Assembly: GCA_021819825.1 (NCBI GenBank)
Contig: JAKAEZ010000007.1
Location: 1-64,000, forward strand
Length of the DNA: 64,000 nucleotides
Origin: Planctomycetota bacterium
GTDB lineage: Bacteria > Planctomycetota > Phycisphaerae > WQYP01
Direction of reading: 5' to 3'
The translations under genes and the position numbers were made by a program. The first letter of the stretch is position 1. Each line of letters starts with the position of its first letter. Positions 16,241 through 25,550 of the stretch are shown here, in pieces. The notes under the pieces are model-generated. The model was given only the letters and a program-made list of their open reading frames with translations, made no database searches and was not told the origin of the DNA.

Positions 16241-18412
16241 TTATGCGATGTCGGGGGCCAATGACGCACCCGCAGGAATTGGTTCACTTATTTCCGCAGA
16301 GGCATTGATCAACTGCGTCTCGTACAGCCTCCGATACGGCGGGCAGCTTGTGAACAGTTCCTGATGCGTGCCGCAGCCGACGATTCGCCCGGCATCCAGG
16401 CATACCACCAGGTCCGCGGACATCACCGTGCTGAAGCGATGGGCGATGATAAAGGTGGTGCGGTCACGCATGAAGTCTTCCAAAGCTAAGGAGATTTTCG
16501 CTTCACTGTCGGAATCCACCTGACTCATCGCTTCATCAAGTATTAAAATGGCCGGGTCACGTAAAATGGCCCTAGCCAAGGCGATGCGCTGCCGCTGCCC
16601 GCCGGAAAGCCGGGCACCGCCCTGTCCTACTTGCGTCTGGTAGCCCTGGGGCAAATCACGGGCGAATTCATCCACATAGCTGCGCCGGGCAGCTTGCATA
16701 ATCTGGTCATGGTCGGCTTGGCGCATTCCATAAGCGATATTGTTGTACAGCGTATCGGAGAACAAGACTGTTTCCTGAGTCACCAGGCCGATCTGCCGCC
16801 GCAGGGAATTTACGGATACCGTGGCGGTATCAACGCCATCAATAAGAATTCGGCCCTCGGTAGGAATATACAGTCGGGGCAAAAGAGAAAGCAGCGTGGT
16901 TTTACCCGAGCCATTGCTCCCCACCACCGCAACCATCTGGCCGCGAGGAATCGTTATATTAATATCCTGCAAGACCCATTCATCGTGGCCGGGATATTTG
17001 AAGGAAATATTCTCGAACTGTACCGCCTGCGTATGACGCGGCAGTCTGGGCAAGCTCGGCGATAAATTTGGCTCCGGTGGAAGATCGATAATTTCAAAAC
17101 AGCGCTGGGCAGCCGAATTGGCAATCTGCACCTGGCTGTTAATATCATTGAGTTTCCGCAGGGGTTCAAAAATGGCAATCAGGCAAGCCAGCATCAGGAA
17201 AAATTCGTCGCGCCCAATGACATGGTGGAATGTCAACTCCGCCGCCCACATCAACGGTATGCTTACTAAGATGATCGACATGGTTTCAAACATGGGGCGA
17301 GATAGCGCAATGTAATGCTGCAAATGGCGAATGGCTTTGAACAAATCACGATTCGCTTTTGCAAAGCGCCGCCGTTCGTAACCGGCACCTGAATAGGCCT
17401 TGATTACGCGTATGGACTCCAGCGACTCGCTACTAATTCCCACAACCGCCGACCAACCCTGTAGCTGCATACCGCCCATATTCATCATTTTCTTGCCATA
17501 TTTGCGGATCACCACGCCCATGGCCGGCAATATCAGCAGCATGGCCACAAACATCTGCCAATCCACCATGACCGCCAGAATCGCCACGCCTAATGATTTT
17601 GTCGGCTCCAAAATCGCCTTCCCCAGCACAGTTCCCAAACCGCCGGCGACAAAGGTCGTATCTACGTTGACTCTGCTGACCAGGTCATGCGTGCCTTGGT
17701 TAGCGGTATAAGACAGCGGCAAATCCAAGATATGATTAAAAAGTTTGCGTCGCAGATCAACAATAACTTTATTGGCCACCACACCGCTGATAAAACTCTG
17801 AAGATAACGGAATGTACTGCCCACAATGCACAAACCGATAAAGACCATGACCACCCAAAACAGGCTCCAGATTCGGCGTTGCGGCATAAGCTTCACAGCC
17901 GACGCCCAGAGCCGCGTACTCCATTTCACCGGCGGAAGTGTCGCAGAAAGCGTTCGCGGAGCGGAGCCATCGTTAGCTGTTACAGTTAATTGCGCAGTGC
18001 TGCCCGGCGTGGCATTGGCTAACAGCGCCATCATTTGGAGCCAGGAATCGGCTGACCCCGTTGTCTGCCCAGTGGGTGAAATAATCCGCACGCTACGAAT
18101 TTGATCGCCAATTTGAATGCTATGCAAAGGCGTCTGGGCCTTGGCACCAACGCCAAGAATGCTGATGGCCAGTTTTCCCTTGCGGGCACTGGCAGTCAGC
18201 CCCAAGGTTTGGATGTGCAGGCGTTGCTGGGTGAGGGTCTGATCCCGCCAGCCATGGACCCCTTCCGCACCCATAAAAATTTTCATTACTGGATAAAGTG
18301 TTGCGACTCCGGACGCGTAGGACAAACTCACGCCGATGGCACACAAAAACGAAAATACAATCTGCCAGCGGTAGGGCCACGCGCCCCGCATCAATCGCCA
18401 AAATGGTTTCAT
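16241..18412 (-). CDS. MsbA-like ABC exporter (permease-ATPase)
   Basis: This 723-residue half-transporter starts at MKPFWRLMRG, with AGGA upstream. An N-terminal membrane segment is followed by an unusual insertion of about 140 residues (roughly 45-185) rich in Gly, Thr and Ser and containing PDZ-like stretches. Then come the remaining transmembrane helices and the nucleotide-binding domain: Walker A GSNGSGKTT (about 497), LSGGQRQR (about 600), Walker B ILILDEA (about 620) and the H-loop IIAHR. The gene neighbourhood suggests it flips a lipid-linked glycan or lipid. The first 24 codons and upstream region are duplicated at 19294-19440, next to a toxin-antitoxin remnant. Confidence 0.88.
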   Translation of the reverse strand: MKPFWRLMRGAWPYRWQIVFSFLCAIGVSLSYASGVATLYPVMKIFMGAEGVHGWRDQTLTQQRLHIQTLGLTASARKGKLAISILGVGAKAQTPLHSIQIGDQIRSVRIISPTGQTTGSADSWLQMMALLANATPGSTAQLTVTANDGSAPRTLSATLPPVKWSTRLWASAVKLMPQRRIWSLFWVVMVFIGLCIVGSTFRYLQSFISGVVANKVIVDLRRKLFNHILDLPLSYTANQGTHDLVSRVNVDTTFVAGGLGTVLGKAILEPTKSLGVAILAVMVDWQMFVAMLLILPAMGVVIRKYGKKMMNMGGMQLQGWSAVVGISSESLESIRVIKAYSGAGYERRRFAKANRDLFKAIRHLQHYIALSRPMFETMSIILVSIPLMWAAELTFHHVIGRDEFFLMLACLIAIFEPLRKLNDINSQVQIANSAAQRCFEIIDLPPEPNLSPSLPRLPRHTQAVQFENISFKYPGHDEWVLQDINITIPRGQMVAVVGSNGSGKTTLLSLLPRLYIPTEGRILIDGVDTATVSVNSLRRQIGLVTQETVLFSDTLYNNIAYGMRQADHDQIMQAARRSYVDEFARDLPQGYQTQVGQGGARLSGGQRQRIALARAILRDPAILILDEAMSQVDSDSEAKISLALEDFMRDRTTFIIAHRFSTVMSADLVVCLDAGRIVGCGTHQELFTSCPPYRRLYETQLINASAEISEPIPAGASLAPDIA

Positions 18413-18417
18413 TAATG
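18339..18417. repeat. Duplicated 5' end of the exporter, functional copy
   Basis: This 79-nt stretch, covering the first 24 codons of the ABC exporter, is identical but for one base to 19294-19372. Beyond it the upstream 60-70 nt of both copies are recognisably related but diverged (shared GATTGGAATG). The two copies bracket the PIN/antitoxin module. Confidence 0.85.
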
Positions 18418-18602
18418 TTTCCTGGATACCATCTAACAAAGTTAGATTGTAGCAAATTTGGAGCTGGATTGGAATGGCGGTGCGGATCAACGACGGGGGT
18501 ATCTAAATACCACTGATGGCAGTGCCTTGCAGTGCGTCCACTACAAAATATTGTCCTTGCAGGCGGGATGAGTTTATTGCGCACAACGGGCCGATGGATA
18601 AA

Positions 18603-19029
18603 TCACGTCAAATCCAGTTGATCAAGCAGGGCAATATGAACACCCATATTATCGACAAACGACTTGTCGTTCGTAAGAAAACTTTCACACCCCTCCGATT
18701 TTGCAGTGGCAAGGGGAATTGCGTCCGGGAGCTTCAGCGAGGTTGTCGCACGAAGATGTGAGGCTGCGATCAGGATATCCATGGTGATCGGAACCATTCG
18801 CATTGCGCGCGAAGGCTGGAGAAATTGGAGATAGGCCGCCTCCAAGGCCGCATTTTCCCTCCTTTTTGGGTTTTACCAGAACCTCCGCCAATGTTAGTTC
18901 ACTTGTCGCAACGGTTAATTCTCCCCGGTCCATAGCGGCCAGAATATTCCGAAGCGCCTGCCCCGACTGGGCAAACCCTTCCAGCACATGGATAACGATG
19001 TTGGCGTCGAAATACGTCAGGCCTCCCAA
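18603..19029 (-). pseudogene. Frameshifted VapC-like PIN toxin
   Basis: The first frame (from a TTG at 19029) reads YFDANIVIHVLEG and TSELTLAEVLVKPKKEG, a PIN N-terminal half with Asp and Glu in place. The second half continues in another frame from about 18858: AALEAAYLQFLQ, LRATTSLKLPDAIPLATA, FLTNDKSF. A one-base indel in the run around 18858 (GGGAAAAT on the minus strand) explains the break. The toxin is therefore probably inactive, although its antitoxin gene upstream is intact. Confidence 0.8.
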
Positions 19030-19038
19030 TGCCCTGAT

Positions 19039-19272
19039 TTACGCTTCCCATCTGTCACGCTCCGCGCGAAGGAAAGTGTCCACCTCCGCCGGATTGGCGA
19101 AGGCCCCTCGGCCCGAGCCGAAACTTGCCAAATAGCTTCCATTTGTTGGAGCCGGCACGGAAGCCAACAACACAATCACCTCCGCCCGACTGCCGACCGG
19201 CAGTTCGTTGCTGACCAAGTCTACTCGCCCGCCCGGTTGAATTGTAACGAATCGCCGAATCGCTCGCACCAT
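19039..19272 (-). CDS. Antitoxin of the decayed PIN module
   Basis: This 77-residue protein starts with MVRAIRRFVTIQPGGRVDL at 19272. The pattern RVDLVSNELPVGSRAEVIVLL, then SFGSGRGAFANPAEVDTFLRAERDRWE, is that of small antitoxins encoded directly before PIN toxins. They have a beta-rich N-terminus and a toxin-binding tail in which an Arg-Glu-rich helix ends in RDRWE. Its stop is 9 nt before the toxin start. Its 5' end lies only about 22 bp from the broken exporter duplication (19294), so its original promoter may have been replaced by the exporter's. Confidence 0.7.
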   Translation of the reverse strand: MVRAIRRFVTIQPGGRVDLVSNELPVGSRAEVIVLLASVPAPTNGSYLASFGSGRGAFANPAEVDTFLRAERDRWEA

Positions 19273-19293
19273 AAAAACATCCGAACACCGGTT

Positions 19294-19372
19294 GCACACA
19301 AAAACGAAAATACAATCTGCCAGCGGTAGGGCCATGCGCCCCGCATCAATCGCCAAAATGGTTTCATTAATG
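19294..19372. repeat. Duplicated 5' end of the exporter, truncated copy
   Basis: On the minus strand this reads as the first 24 codons of the ABC exporter (MKPFWRLMRGAWPYRW onward) and then diverges into unrelated sequence just before the antitoxin gene. It differs from 18339-18417 at one position of 79. It is a gene-start relic left by insertion of the toxin-antitoxin module. Confidence 0.85.
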
Positions 19373-19619
19373 GTTCCCGTTAGCCTTCTAACCAACCAGA
19401 AATTATAACAAACTTAGAGCCGGATTGGAATGCGAATACGCGGATTAACCACGGGTTCACCACAACGACACAACGGCAGGACGCTGGGATCAAGGAACAA
19501 TGATCAATGCAATCCCTGCCCCTTGAATTAACGCCTTCCAGGTTCCAGGTTCCAGCCGCATGGGCGCGGGTGATCCGCGACAACAAGGCAGGCTCCCGGT
19601 AACGGAAAGCGGCGGATAA

Positions 19620-21974
19620 TTAATTCGCGGGCGGCGACTTTCCCTTGAATATATAGCGAATCCGCCGGGTTTTGCGGCGAATATCCTTCATGGTCTGCGA
19701 TATTTCCCGACGCAACCCGATACGCACCGGCCCCTGGCCCGGCCACAGCGGCAGGGCCATATCCGCCTTACGCTTCATACCACGGGCAATTAGTGGCAGA
19801 AGAGAGAGTTTGGGATCAAGCTGTTGGCGATAAATATCCGCCAGCAAATATTCAATCTCGGATGCACCGGTATCGGTATGTTCCACCTGGCATGCCCGCA
19901 GTACCGGCATCGGCAAACACTGCATCCTCAAGGGAGACAGGGCCGCCCGCGCATAAAACGCCCACCAGGCGGCATGATCTGAAATTATCTGCGAATTCTG
20001 TGTTGGCGCACGAAATCCGCCAAGCGCTTTATATGCCGCCGCCGTTATTAATACCGCGTGGCCGCCGAAAACATTTCTGTATAATCCCGCCGCCGGGCTG
20101 CCGGAAAATAATCGAATTCGCTGCGGCACAGCATTGTCATCCGGCGTGGGAGATTCCTTAAACAGGCCCACGGCACTGGTTAGAATATCCATCGCACCTG
20201 CCTGCATCGCATTTACCAGCGTGCGCAATGCATGTGGTGCCAGACACACGCTGTCGTCCATCAGCAGCAGCATTGCGCCTTGCGCATAGTGCGCGGCGAA
20301 ATCAAACTGAGATTTGCCAGACGACTCTGTAGAATGAAGAATTTTCCAGCCGCCGGCCAGAAGCCGCTTTTCCTCTTCCGGTGCCAAGTTGCCAGTGTCG
20401 GCCCCGCCAGTTGAGTTAAGCAGCAGAATAAACTGCGTAGAAGCATAATCCTGTGCGTGGAGGCTGCGAATGGCGGATAAAGTCTGGTTTTTGGCACCGT
20501 GCTGCACGAGACAAACGCTCAGCAAGGGAACTTGGACGGATGCGTCCGTCGGCAAAGTGCCATCGCCCGTTTCGCCGGGGTGTGACAGACGCCCGGCCGA
20601 CGGCCATTGTGTTCGCCCAGCGGCAGGCCCGGCGTTTATTGGGGAGATTGTACAGTCCGCTTTTTGTTCGGTGGCGCAGACCTTTGCTATACCAGTCCCG
20701 TCGATGGTGGCTTTTTCACACATGGCGTCGGCCTGCGCAAAGTGCGCGTGCCACCGATTCCAAGTTTCTTCATTGGCCGCAAAATCCATGACCGGATGCG
20801 CTGGAGCCGGGGGATTTTCCAAGGCCTGCTCCAGGTGTACCGCTAACGCGGAAACGTCCGCATCGCAAAGCACGCGCGGCCAATCCTCGGTTGCAATAAC
20901 TTCCGGAATGCCGCCGGTACGCAAGGCGATAAATGCAATGCCGTTGGACAGGCATTCATAGACGGTATTGGGAGAATTATCCGCCAACGACGCGATCACC
21001 GCCAACCGTCCCGGCCCGCGCAGATATTCCACCGCCTCGTCACGCCCCAAATCCGTTATCAGCTTCACCGGGCACTGCCACTTTTTACTTCTCCGGCGAA
21101 CAATTTCGGTTGAGGTTAATCCGTTGATATCCGCTGACCGGCCCAGAAATACAACGGTAACATCCGGCCTGTTGCGCAGATGGGATTGATCCATCGCGTC
21201 GCAAAACAGTTGCAACCCTTTGCGGATATCCAGTCGCCCGAAAAATACAATTTCGGTCATCGTGGTTTGGACCGCATGGCCGGGCTTCACCAACCCCATC
21301 CCCGCAGGCACAACATAAGGTTGTACATACGTGTCATGCGGAAACGTCCACCCTTGGCTCTGGCACCAGTGAACCATGTAGGCGCTGGGGCTGACAACGA
21401 CATCCGCCAGTGCGGCGCATTGGCGCTCCATAAAATCCAGTGTTAAAATATCCGTATCGAACACGGGTTCATTGTTATAGCGCATATTCCACAGGTGCGG
21501 GCTGTGCAAGCCCAGAACAATCGTGCTGTTCCGCAGAATCAGGGCCTGCTTTTTTCCCAAAATACTGTAGTAACCCAACGCCAGCCATTCCGGAAAATGA
21601 ACTACATCATAGCGCGACCCACACGTGCGAAAATACTCAAAAACCATATAACTCAGGCTCATCGCCTTACTGCCTTCCAGCGTGGTACAGGCGGGCAAAG
21701 AAAGCGGAATAAACTTTATGCCGTGCGCGGCATAAAATTCAATCCATCGGCTAATCGGGCCATCGTCGGAATGCGTGCCATGCGGATACAAAATGGTAAC
21801 CTCATGTCCGCCACGGGCCAGGGCCATAGCCAAAGCCTTGTAGGCGCTGCCGATGCCACCATTTTTAATCGGGCCGGAAATATCGGGGGATGCGATACAC
21901 ACCCGCGCTTTGCCATCCGCCACGCCGGCCGGGGCGGGCAAACTACAATAGGCGGTGCCGGTTGTTGAGGTCAT
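19620..21974 (-). CDS. Two-domain glycosyltransferase (GT4 + GT2)
   Basis: This is a 784-residue protein starting MTSTTGTAYC. Residues about 30-410 are a GT4 domain: NGGIGSAYKALAMALARGGHEVTILYP, then IVFFGRLDIRKGLQLF, and SLADNSPNTVYECLSNGIAFIALRTGGIPEV with the nucleotide-sugar binding Glu. A GT2-like domain follows (about 480-700: LSVCLVQHGAKNQTL, LLLMDDSVCLAPHA). Its nucleotide site looks degenerate and VDDG-type residues are not obvious. The layout repeats that of the gene at 3790. It probably acts in the cytoplasm in the same surface-glycan pathway, and the next gene upstream (22078) is a GT2 enzyme read in the same direction. Confidence 0.87.
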   Translation of the reverse strand: MTSTTGTAYCSLPAPAGVADGKARVCIASPDISGPIKNGGIGSAYKALAMALARGGHEVTILYPHGTHSDDGPISRWIEFYAAHGIKFIPLSLPACTTLEGSKAMSLSYMVFEYFRTCGSRYDVVHFPEWLALGYYSILGKKQALILRNSTIVLGLHSPHLWNMRYNNEPVFDTDILTLDFMERQCAALADVVVSPSAYMVHWCQSQGWTFPHDTYVQPYVVPAGMGLVKPGHAVQTTMTEIVFFGRLDIRKGLQLFCDAMDQSHLRNRPDVTVVFLGRSADINGLTSTEIVRRRSKKWQCPVKLITDLGRDEAVEYLRGPGRLAVIASLADNSPNTVYECLSNGIAFIALRTGGIPEVIATEDWPRVLCDADVSALAVHLEQALENPPAPAHPVMDFAANEETWNRWHAHFAQADAMCEKATIDGTGIAKVCATEQKADCTISPINAGPAAGRTQWPSAGRLSHPGETGDGTLPTDASVQVPLLSVCLVQHGAKNQTLSAIRSLHAQDYASTQFILLLNSTGGADTGNLAPEEEKRLLAGGWKILHSTESSGKSQFDFAAHYAQGAMLLLMDDSVCLAPHALRTLVNAMQAGAMDILTSAVGLFKESPTPDDNAVPQRIRLFSGSPAAGLYRNVFGGHAVLITAAAYKALGGFRAPTQNSQIISDHAAWWAFYARAALSPLRMQCLPMPVLRACQVEHTDTGASEIEYLLADIYRQQLDPKLSLLPLIARGMKRKADMALPLWPGQGPVRIGLRREISQTMKDIRRKTRRIRYIFKGKSPPAN

Positions 21975-22077
21975 AAAAGAATTCCAGGCATTTCTGACCA
22001 TTCGGCGGTGGCCGTTGTAGGGTCGAGAACGTCATTTTCCCGGAACCATTGGTAATTCTCAAGCGGCCGAATCCGAA

Positions 22078-23154
22078 TTATCTCTGCGGACCGGCAATTA
22101 ATTGATCCGGCGGTGCCGCCAAATTACCGGAAGCAATGGTGGCAGACAGTTCCGGCAAGCTTCGGAAAGCGGGCGGCTTGACGGATTGCCGCAGCAAGCC
22201 ACGCCAGGCACAAAGTATGATTCCCACGATGTTTCCGCGGGTTTTAGCCAAGCTGACCTGCAACTGCGCAGCCGCCCGCTGATTAAACGGAAATATCAGC
22301 AGCCAGCGCAGCGAACGTTCCAACCAACGCGGAATTTTCTTAACGAGATTAACCGCCAGTTCCTGGGGTTTGATATGCGGCGACATGAGATACTCGGCCA
22401 TGCCGACATCAAACGCCACCCGGCGCAGATATTTCACCGTCAATCTTGCCGGTGCCACGTAATGATCTACCTTCACACTGGGAGCATAAAGCACCCGGCC
22501 TTGGGCAGCCATCGCCCGCGCGATCATATCGGTATCCTCTCCCGCCGTGCGTTTGCCGCAACGTTCCAACGGACAACAAAATCCTCCGATACGTTGCAGC
22601 ATGTCCCGGGTTATCGCCAGATTGGCACCCGCCCCCAACGGATTCTGCAAAAGCATGGGATTTTCGCCGAGATCAACTTGCGCCAAATACTGCCCCATAC
22701 GGGCGTCGAACCACTTTGGCCGGGACAACTTATGCCAATCCAGATAGATTCGGCCCACCAGCACATCGGGCTGTTCGGAATTAAACGCTCTTACAAGTTC
22801 ACGCAGCCACTGGCGATGAACGACCACATCGTCATCTAAAAAAGCGATGATGTCTCCGCAGGCGTGGCGCAACGCCCGATTTCGCGCCGCCACGACGCCC
22901 GGTTCCGCCTCGTCCAGTGTTACCACATGAGCGGATATCCGCCTTTTGAAGGCATCAGCCACGCGCAGCGTATCATCGGTGCAGCAATTTGCGACGATAA
23001 TAATTTCCCAAGTCATATCCGGGCATGGCTCAATTGCGGCAAGGCTCTCCAGCGTCCGCTGCAATAAGTCTGCACGGTTATGCGTTGGGATACATATTGA
23101 GATGCGCGGTCCCACAAAATACTCGCAAACAGGCCTGACAACTAACCACCCCAT
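22078..23154 (-). CDS. GT2 glycosyltransferase
   Basis: This 358-residue protein starts MGWLVVRPVC at 23154; longer versions lack support. The GT-A fold is clear: ISICIPTHNRADLLQRTL, IIIVANCCTDDT, the DxD region AFLDDDVVV and the later TAGEDTDMIARA acceptor-site motif. The C-terminal 90 residues contain a hydrophobic segment (WLLIFPFN) and may sit on the membrane. It lies 103 nt upstream of the GT4/GT2 gene in the same direction and probably belongs to that operon. Confidence 0.87.
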   Translation of the reverse strand: MGWLVVRPVCEYFVGPRISICIPTHNRADLLQRTLESLAAIEPCPDMTWEIIIVANCCTDDTLRVADAFKRRISAHVVTLDEAEPGVVAARNRALRHACGDIIAFLDDDVVVHRQWLRELVRAFNSEQPDVLVGRIYLDWHKLSRPKWFDARMGQYLAQVDLGENPMLLQNPLGAGANLAITRDMLQRIGGFCCPLERCGKRTAGEDTDMIARAMAAQGRVLYAPSVKVDHYVAPARLTVKYLRRVAFDVGMAEYLMSPHIKPQELAVNLVKKIPRWLERSLRWLLIFPFNQRAAAQLQVSLAKTRGNIVGIILCAWRGLLRQSVKPPAFRSLPELSATIASGNLAAPPDQLIAGPQR

Positions 23155-23643
23155 GAGCAACCATGGTGCCGAATCGTCCGGAAAGCCACAGCCATGCCAA
23201 CCAAGTCGCTCCACGCCCCAAGGAGTCTTCCCGAGTGGGCGAAAACCATTATAACATGATACAACAGGCAAAAACAATCGCCGGTAATCCGCGTCGAAAT
23301 CCCGTCAGTTGTTCGTATTTTTTCCGGGTGGACGGTGGGTAAAGACCTTTGCCAGATTTCAGCGTAAAGGTCACAGCTTCTGTTGGCGGTAGATGCAGTC
23401 GGTGCGGTGCAGGCAGCCTCCGGCAGGTTGAGACCACCGGGCAAAATTGCACCCAAGGGCTTCCACGAAGCGCTTAATGCCTGACGCCAAAGATTCCGTC
23501 TGCCGGCTACGGCCTTTAGTGGCGATCAATATTGAATCAGCGGGTGCCGCGTTAGCGTTCTCTTTTCATCGCCGTGCCTTTATAATAAAAACATTCGGTT
23601 TCCGCCGGAAATGCTTTCGGCGGAGATCGCGAAGGACTCGGCC
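23155..23643. other. Divergent intergenic stretch
   Basis: No gene is supported between the leftward GT2 gene and the rightward nucleotidyltransferase. Short frames are composition artefacts. A promoter for each side is expected but was not resolved. Confidence 0.4.
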
Positions 23644-23976
23644 ATGGCATTTAAAAAATCACCGGCGGACGCTGAAATTAAGCGGATGGTGCGGCGGATT
23701 GTCCGCAAATTTGATCCGGAAAAGATTATTTTGTTCGGTTCGCACGCGCGTGGCGATGCCAACGTAAATAGCGATGTGGATCTTCTGGTGGTCATGGATG
23801 TAAAAGGCTCGAAACGCCTGAAGGCGGTTGAAATTGGCGTGGCGCTGCACGATGTGGATGTGGCCAAGGACGTGATCGTGGTTCGGCCTGGCGAGTTTGC
23901 CTGGCGAAGGAAAATAATCGGGACCATTGAGCGCCCAGCGGACCTCGAAGGCAAGGTGATGTATGCCCGCGGATGA
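23644..23976 (+). CDS. MNT-type nucleotidyltransferase (antitoxin-like)
   Basis: This 110-residue protein starts MAFKKSPADAE. The GS-x10-D-x-D signature is intact (G32, S33, D44, D46) in LFGSHARGDANVNSDVDLLV. It overlaps the following HEPN gene by 14 nt. Pairs of this type act as toxin-antitoxin modules or as small nucleotidyltransferase/HEPN complexes. The sequence does not say which. It is distinct from the MntA at 8813, with low similarity outside the motif. Confidence 0.83.
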   Translation: MAFKKSPADAEIKRMVRRIVRKFDPEKIILFGSHARGDANVNSDVDLLVVMDVKGSKRLKAVEIGVALHDVDVAKDVIVVRPGEFAWRRKIIGTIERPADLEGKVMYARG

Positions 23977-24394
23977 GGCTCTGTTGGCCGTTGTTAGCGA
24001 GTGGATTTACCGGGCTGAGGGCGACCTGAAAAATGCGACACACGTTCTGATGTTGCGGCGGCAGTGCCCAACAGAGACGGTGGCTTTCCATGCCCAGCAG
24101 TGTGTGGAGAAATACATTAAAGCGGCCTTGACATTTTATGAAATTGAGTTTCCAAAAGTACATGATATCGAGAAGCTGGTTCGGCTGTTGCCCCCCGATA
24201 CCCTTGCAGTGTTCCCTGTAACGGAGCAGCGCACCCTGACCTCCTACGCTGTCACAGCTCGGTACCCAGGCGATTTCGATCCGATCTCGCTTGATGAAGC
24301 GCGACAGTCCGTACGAATCGCGCGACGGATTCGCGCGGAACTTCGCAAATTACTTCCAAAAGCGGTTCTTCTAAAACGCACGAATTTCCGGTAG
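23963..24394 (+). CDS. HEPN domain protein
   Basis: This 143-residue helical protein is of the classical HEPN family: WIYRAEGDLKNATHVL, then AFHAQQCVEKYIKAALTF, KVHDIEKLVRLL and a late SYAVTARYPGDF. It lacks the RX4-6H ribonuclease motif in its usual place, unlike the HepT at 9111, so RNase activity is uncertain. Translation is coupled to the nucleotidyltransferase by overlap. It ends 65 nt before the convergent transporter operon. Confidence 0.83.
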   Translation: MPADEALLAVVSEWIYRAEGDLKNATHVLMLRRQCPTETVAFHAQQCVEKYIKAALTFYEIEFPKVHDIEKLVRLLPPDTLAVFPVTEQRTLTSYAVTARYPGDFDPISLDEARQSVRIARRIRAELRKLLPKAVLLKRTNFR

Positions 24395-24458
24395 TGATAA
24401 ACTGACCCGGCAACCTGCGCCGTTCCATCGCAATCCCGGCCATTAGTCGGACAGGCTC

Positions 24459-25490
24459 CTACCGGGTTTCCCAGCAGGCCGCGAGATGTGTGGGATCGTC
24501 GCCTTTGATTTCCATGGGTGGCATTTCCCGTTTGCAGCGTTCCACTGCGATCGGGCAGCGTGGGTGAAACGGGCATCCGGAAGGTGGATTGGCCGGGCTG
24601 GGCACTTCGCCCTGCAGCACTGTGCGCTGTTGCTTCCGATCCACTTCCGGCTTGGGCACCGCGGAAAGCAACGCCTGGGTATAAGGATGTTTCGCGGAGC
24701 GCGTGAGGGTACGGGCGGCGGCGGTTTCAACAATTCTGCCCAGGTACATCACCGCAATGCGATCAGAAAAATGTTCCACCACGGCCAAATTGTGCGCGAT
24801 AAATAGATACGATAGCCCCATTTCACTTTGCAGATCACTTAATAAATTAAGCACCTGGGCCTGAATGGAAACATCTAATGCCGACACCGGTTCATCACAT
24901 ACAATCAACCGGGGATTTAAAGCCAGCGCCCGGGCAATGCCGATGCGCTGGCGTTGGCCGCCGGAAAATTCATGGGGATAGCGGTTGATGACATCACCGG
25001 AAAATCCGACTTTTTGCAAAATCTCCTGCACGCGGGCGGGGATTTCCGGCTTGGGTGCCAACCGATGAACCAGCAGGGGTTCACCAATCATCGCCCCCAC
25101 GGTCATACGCGGGTTTAACGAACCAACGGGGTCCTGAAAAATAACCTGAATATGCCGCCGCAACGCCCGGAGTTCCGCAGGCCGGGCGGCGTAAATATCG
25201 GTTCCTTCAAAACGTATCTGCCCGGAAATAATCGCGGTGCCCTTGGGAATTAAGCGAAGAATGGCGCGGCCCGCGGTAGTTTTTCCGCAGCCGGACTCGC
25301 CTACAAGACCCAGGGTTTCCTGCGGCTTAATCGCCAGCGATATATTATTAACCGCCTGAATTCGCCCACTGAGGCTTTGCAGCAGGCCGCTGCGGATGGG
25401 AAACGCCACCGACAAATTTTTAACATCCAGCAGCACGCCCTCTGCCGGGGGGTTTCCGAGGCGTTGAGTTGGCAGGGTCTGTGATTTCAT
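24459..25490 (-). CDS. Oligopeptide/dipeptide ABC transporter ATPase (OppF/DppF)
   Basis: This 343-residue ATPase starts at ATG 25490, with GGAG 6 nt upstream. Walker [10 protein letters not shown], signature SGGQRQR, Walker [13 protein letters not shown] and H-loop FIAHNL are all present. The C-terminal oligo_HPY region ends in a Cys-rich stretch ([16 protein letters not shown]), which is typical of OppD/OppF proteins. It is the last gene of the leftward transporter operon and should form the ATPase heterodimer with the gene at 25551. Confidence 0.92.
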   Translation of the reverse strand: MKSQTLPTQRLGNPPAEGVLLDVKNLSVAFPIRSGLLQSLSGRIQAVNNISLAIKPQETLGLVGESGCGKTTAGRAILRLIPKGTAIISGQIRFEGTDIYAARPAELRALRRHIQVIFQDPVGSLNPRMTVGAMIGEPLLVHRLAPKPEIPARVQEILQKVGFSGDVINRYPHEFSGGQRQRIGIARALALNPRLIVCDEPVSALDVSIQAQVLNLLSDLQSEMGLSYLFIAHNLAVVEHFSDRIAVMYLGRIVETAAARTLTRSAKHPYTQALLSAVPKPEVDRKQQRTVLQGEVPSPANPPSGCPFHPRCPIAVERCKREMPPMEIKGDDPTHLAACWETR

Positions 25491-25550
25491 GCGGCACTCC
25501 AAAATATGCTTGCCCGCCGCGTTAACGGCCCATACATGCACGGGGCGATT

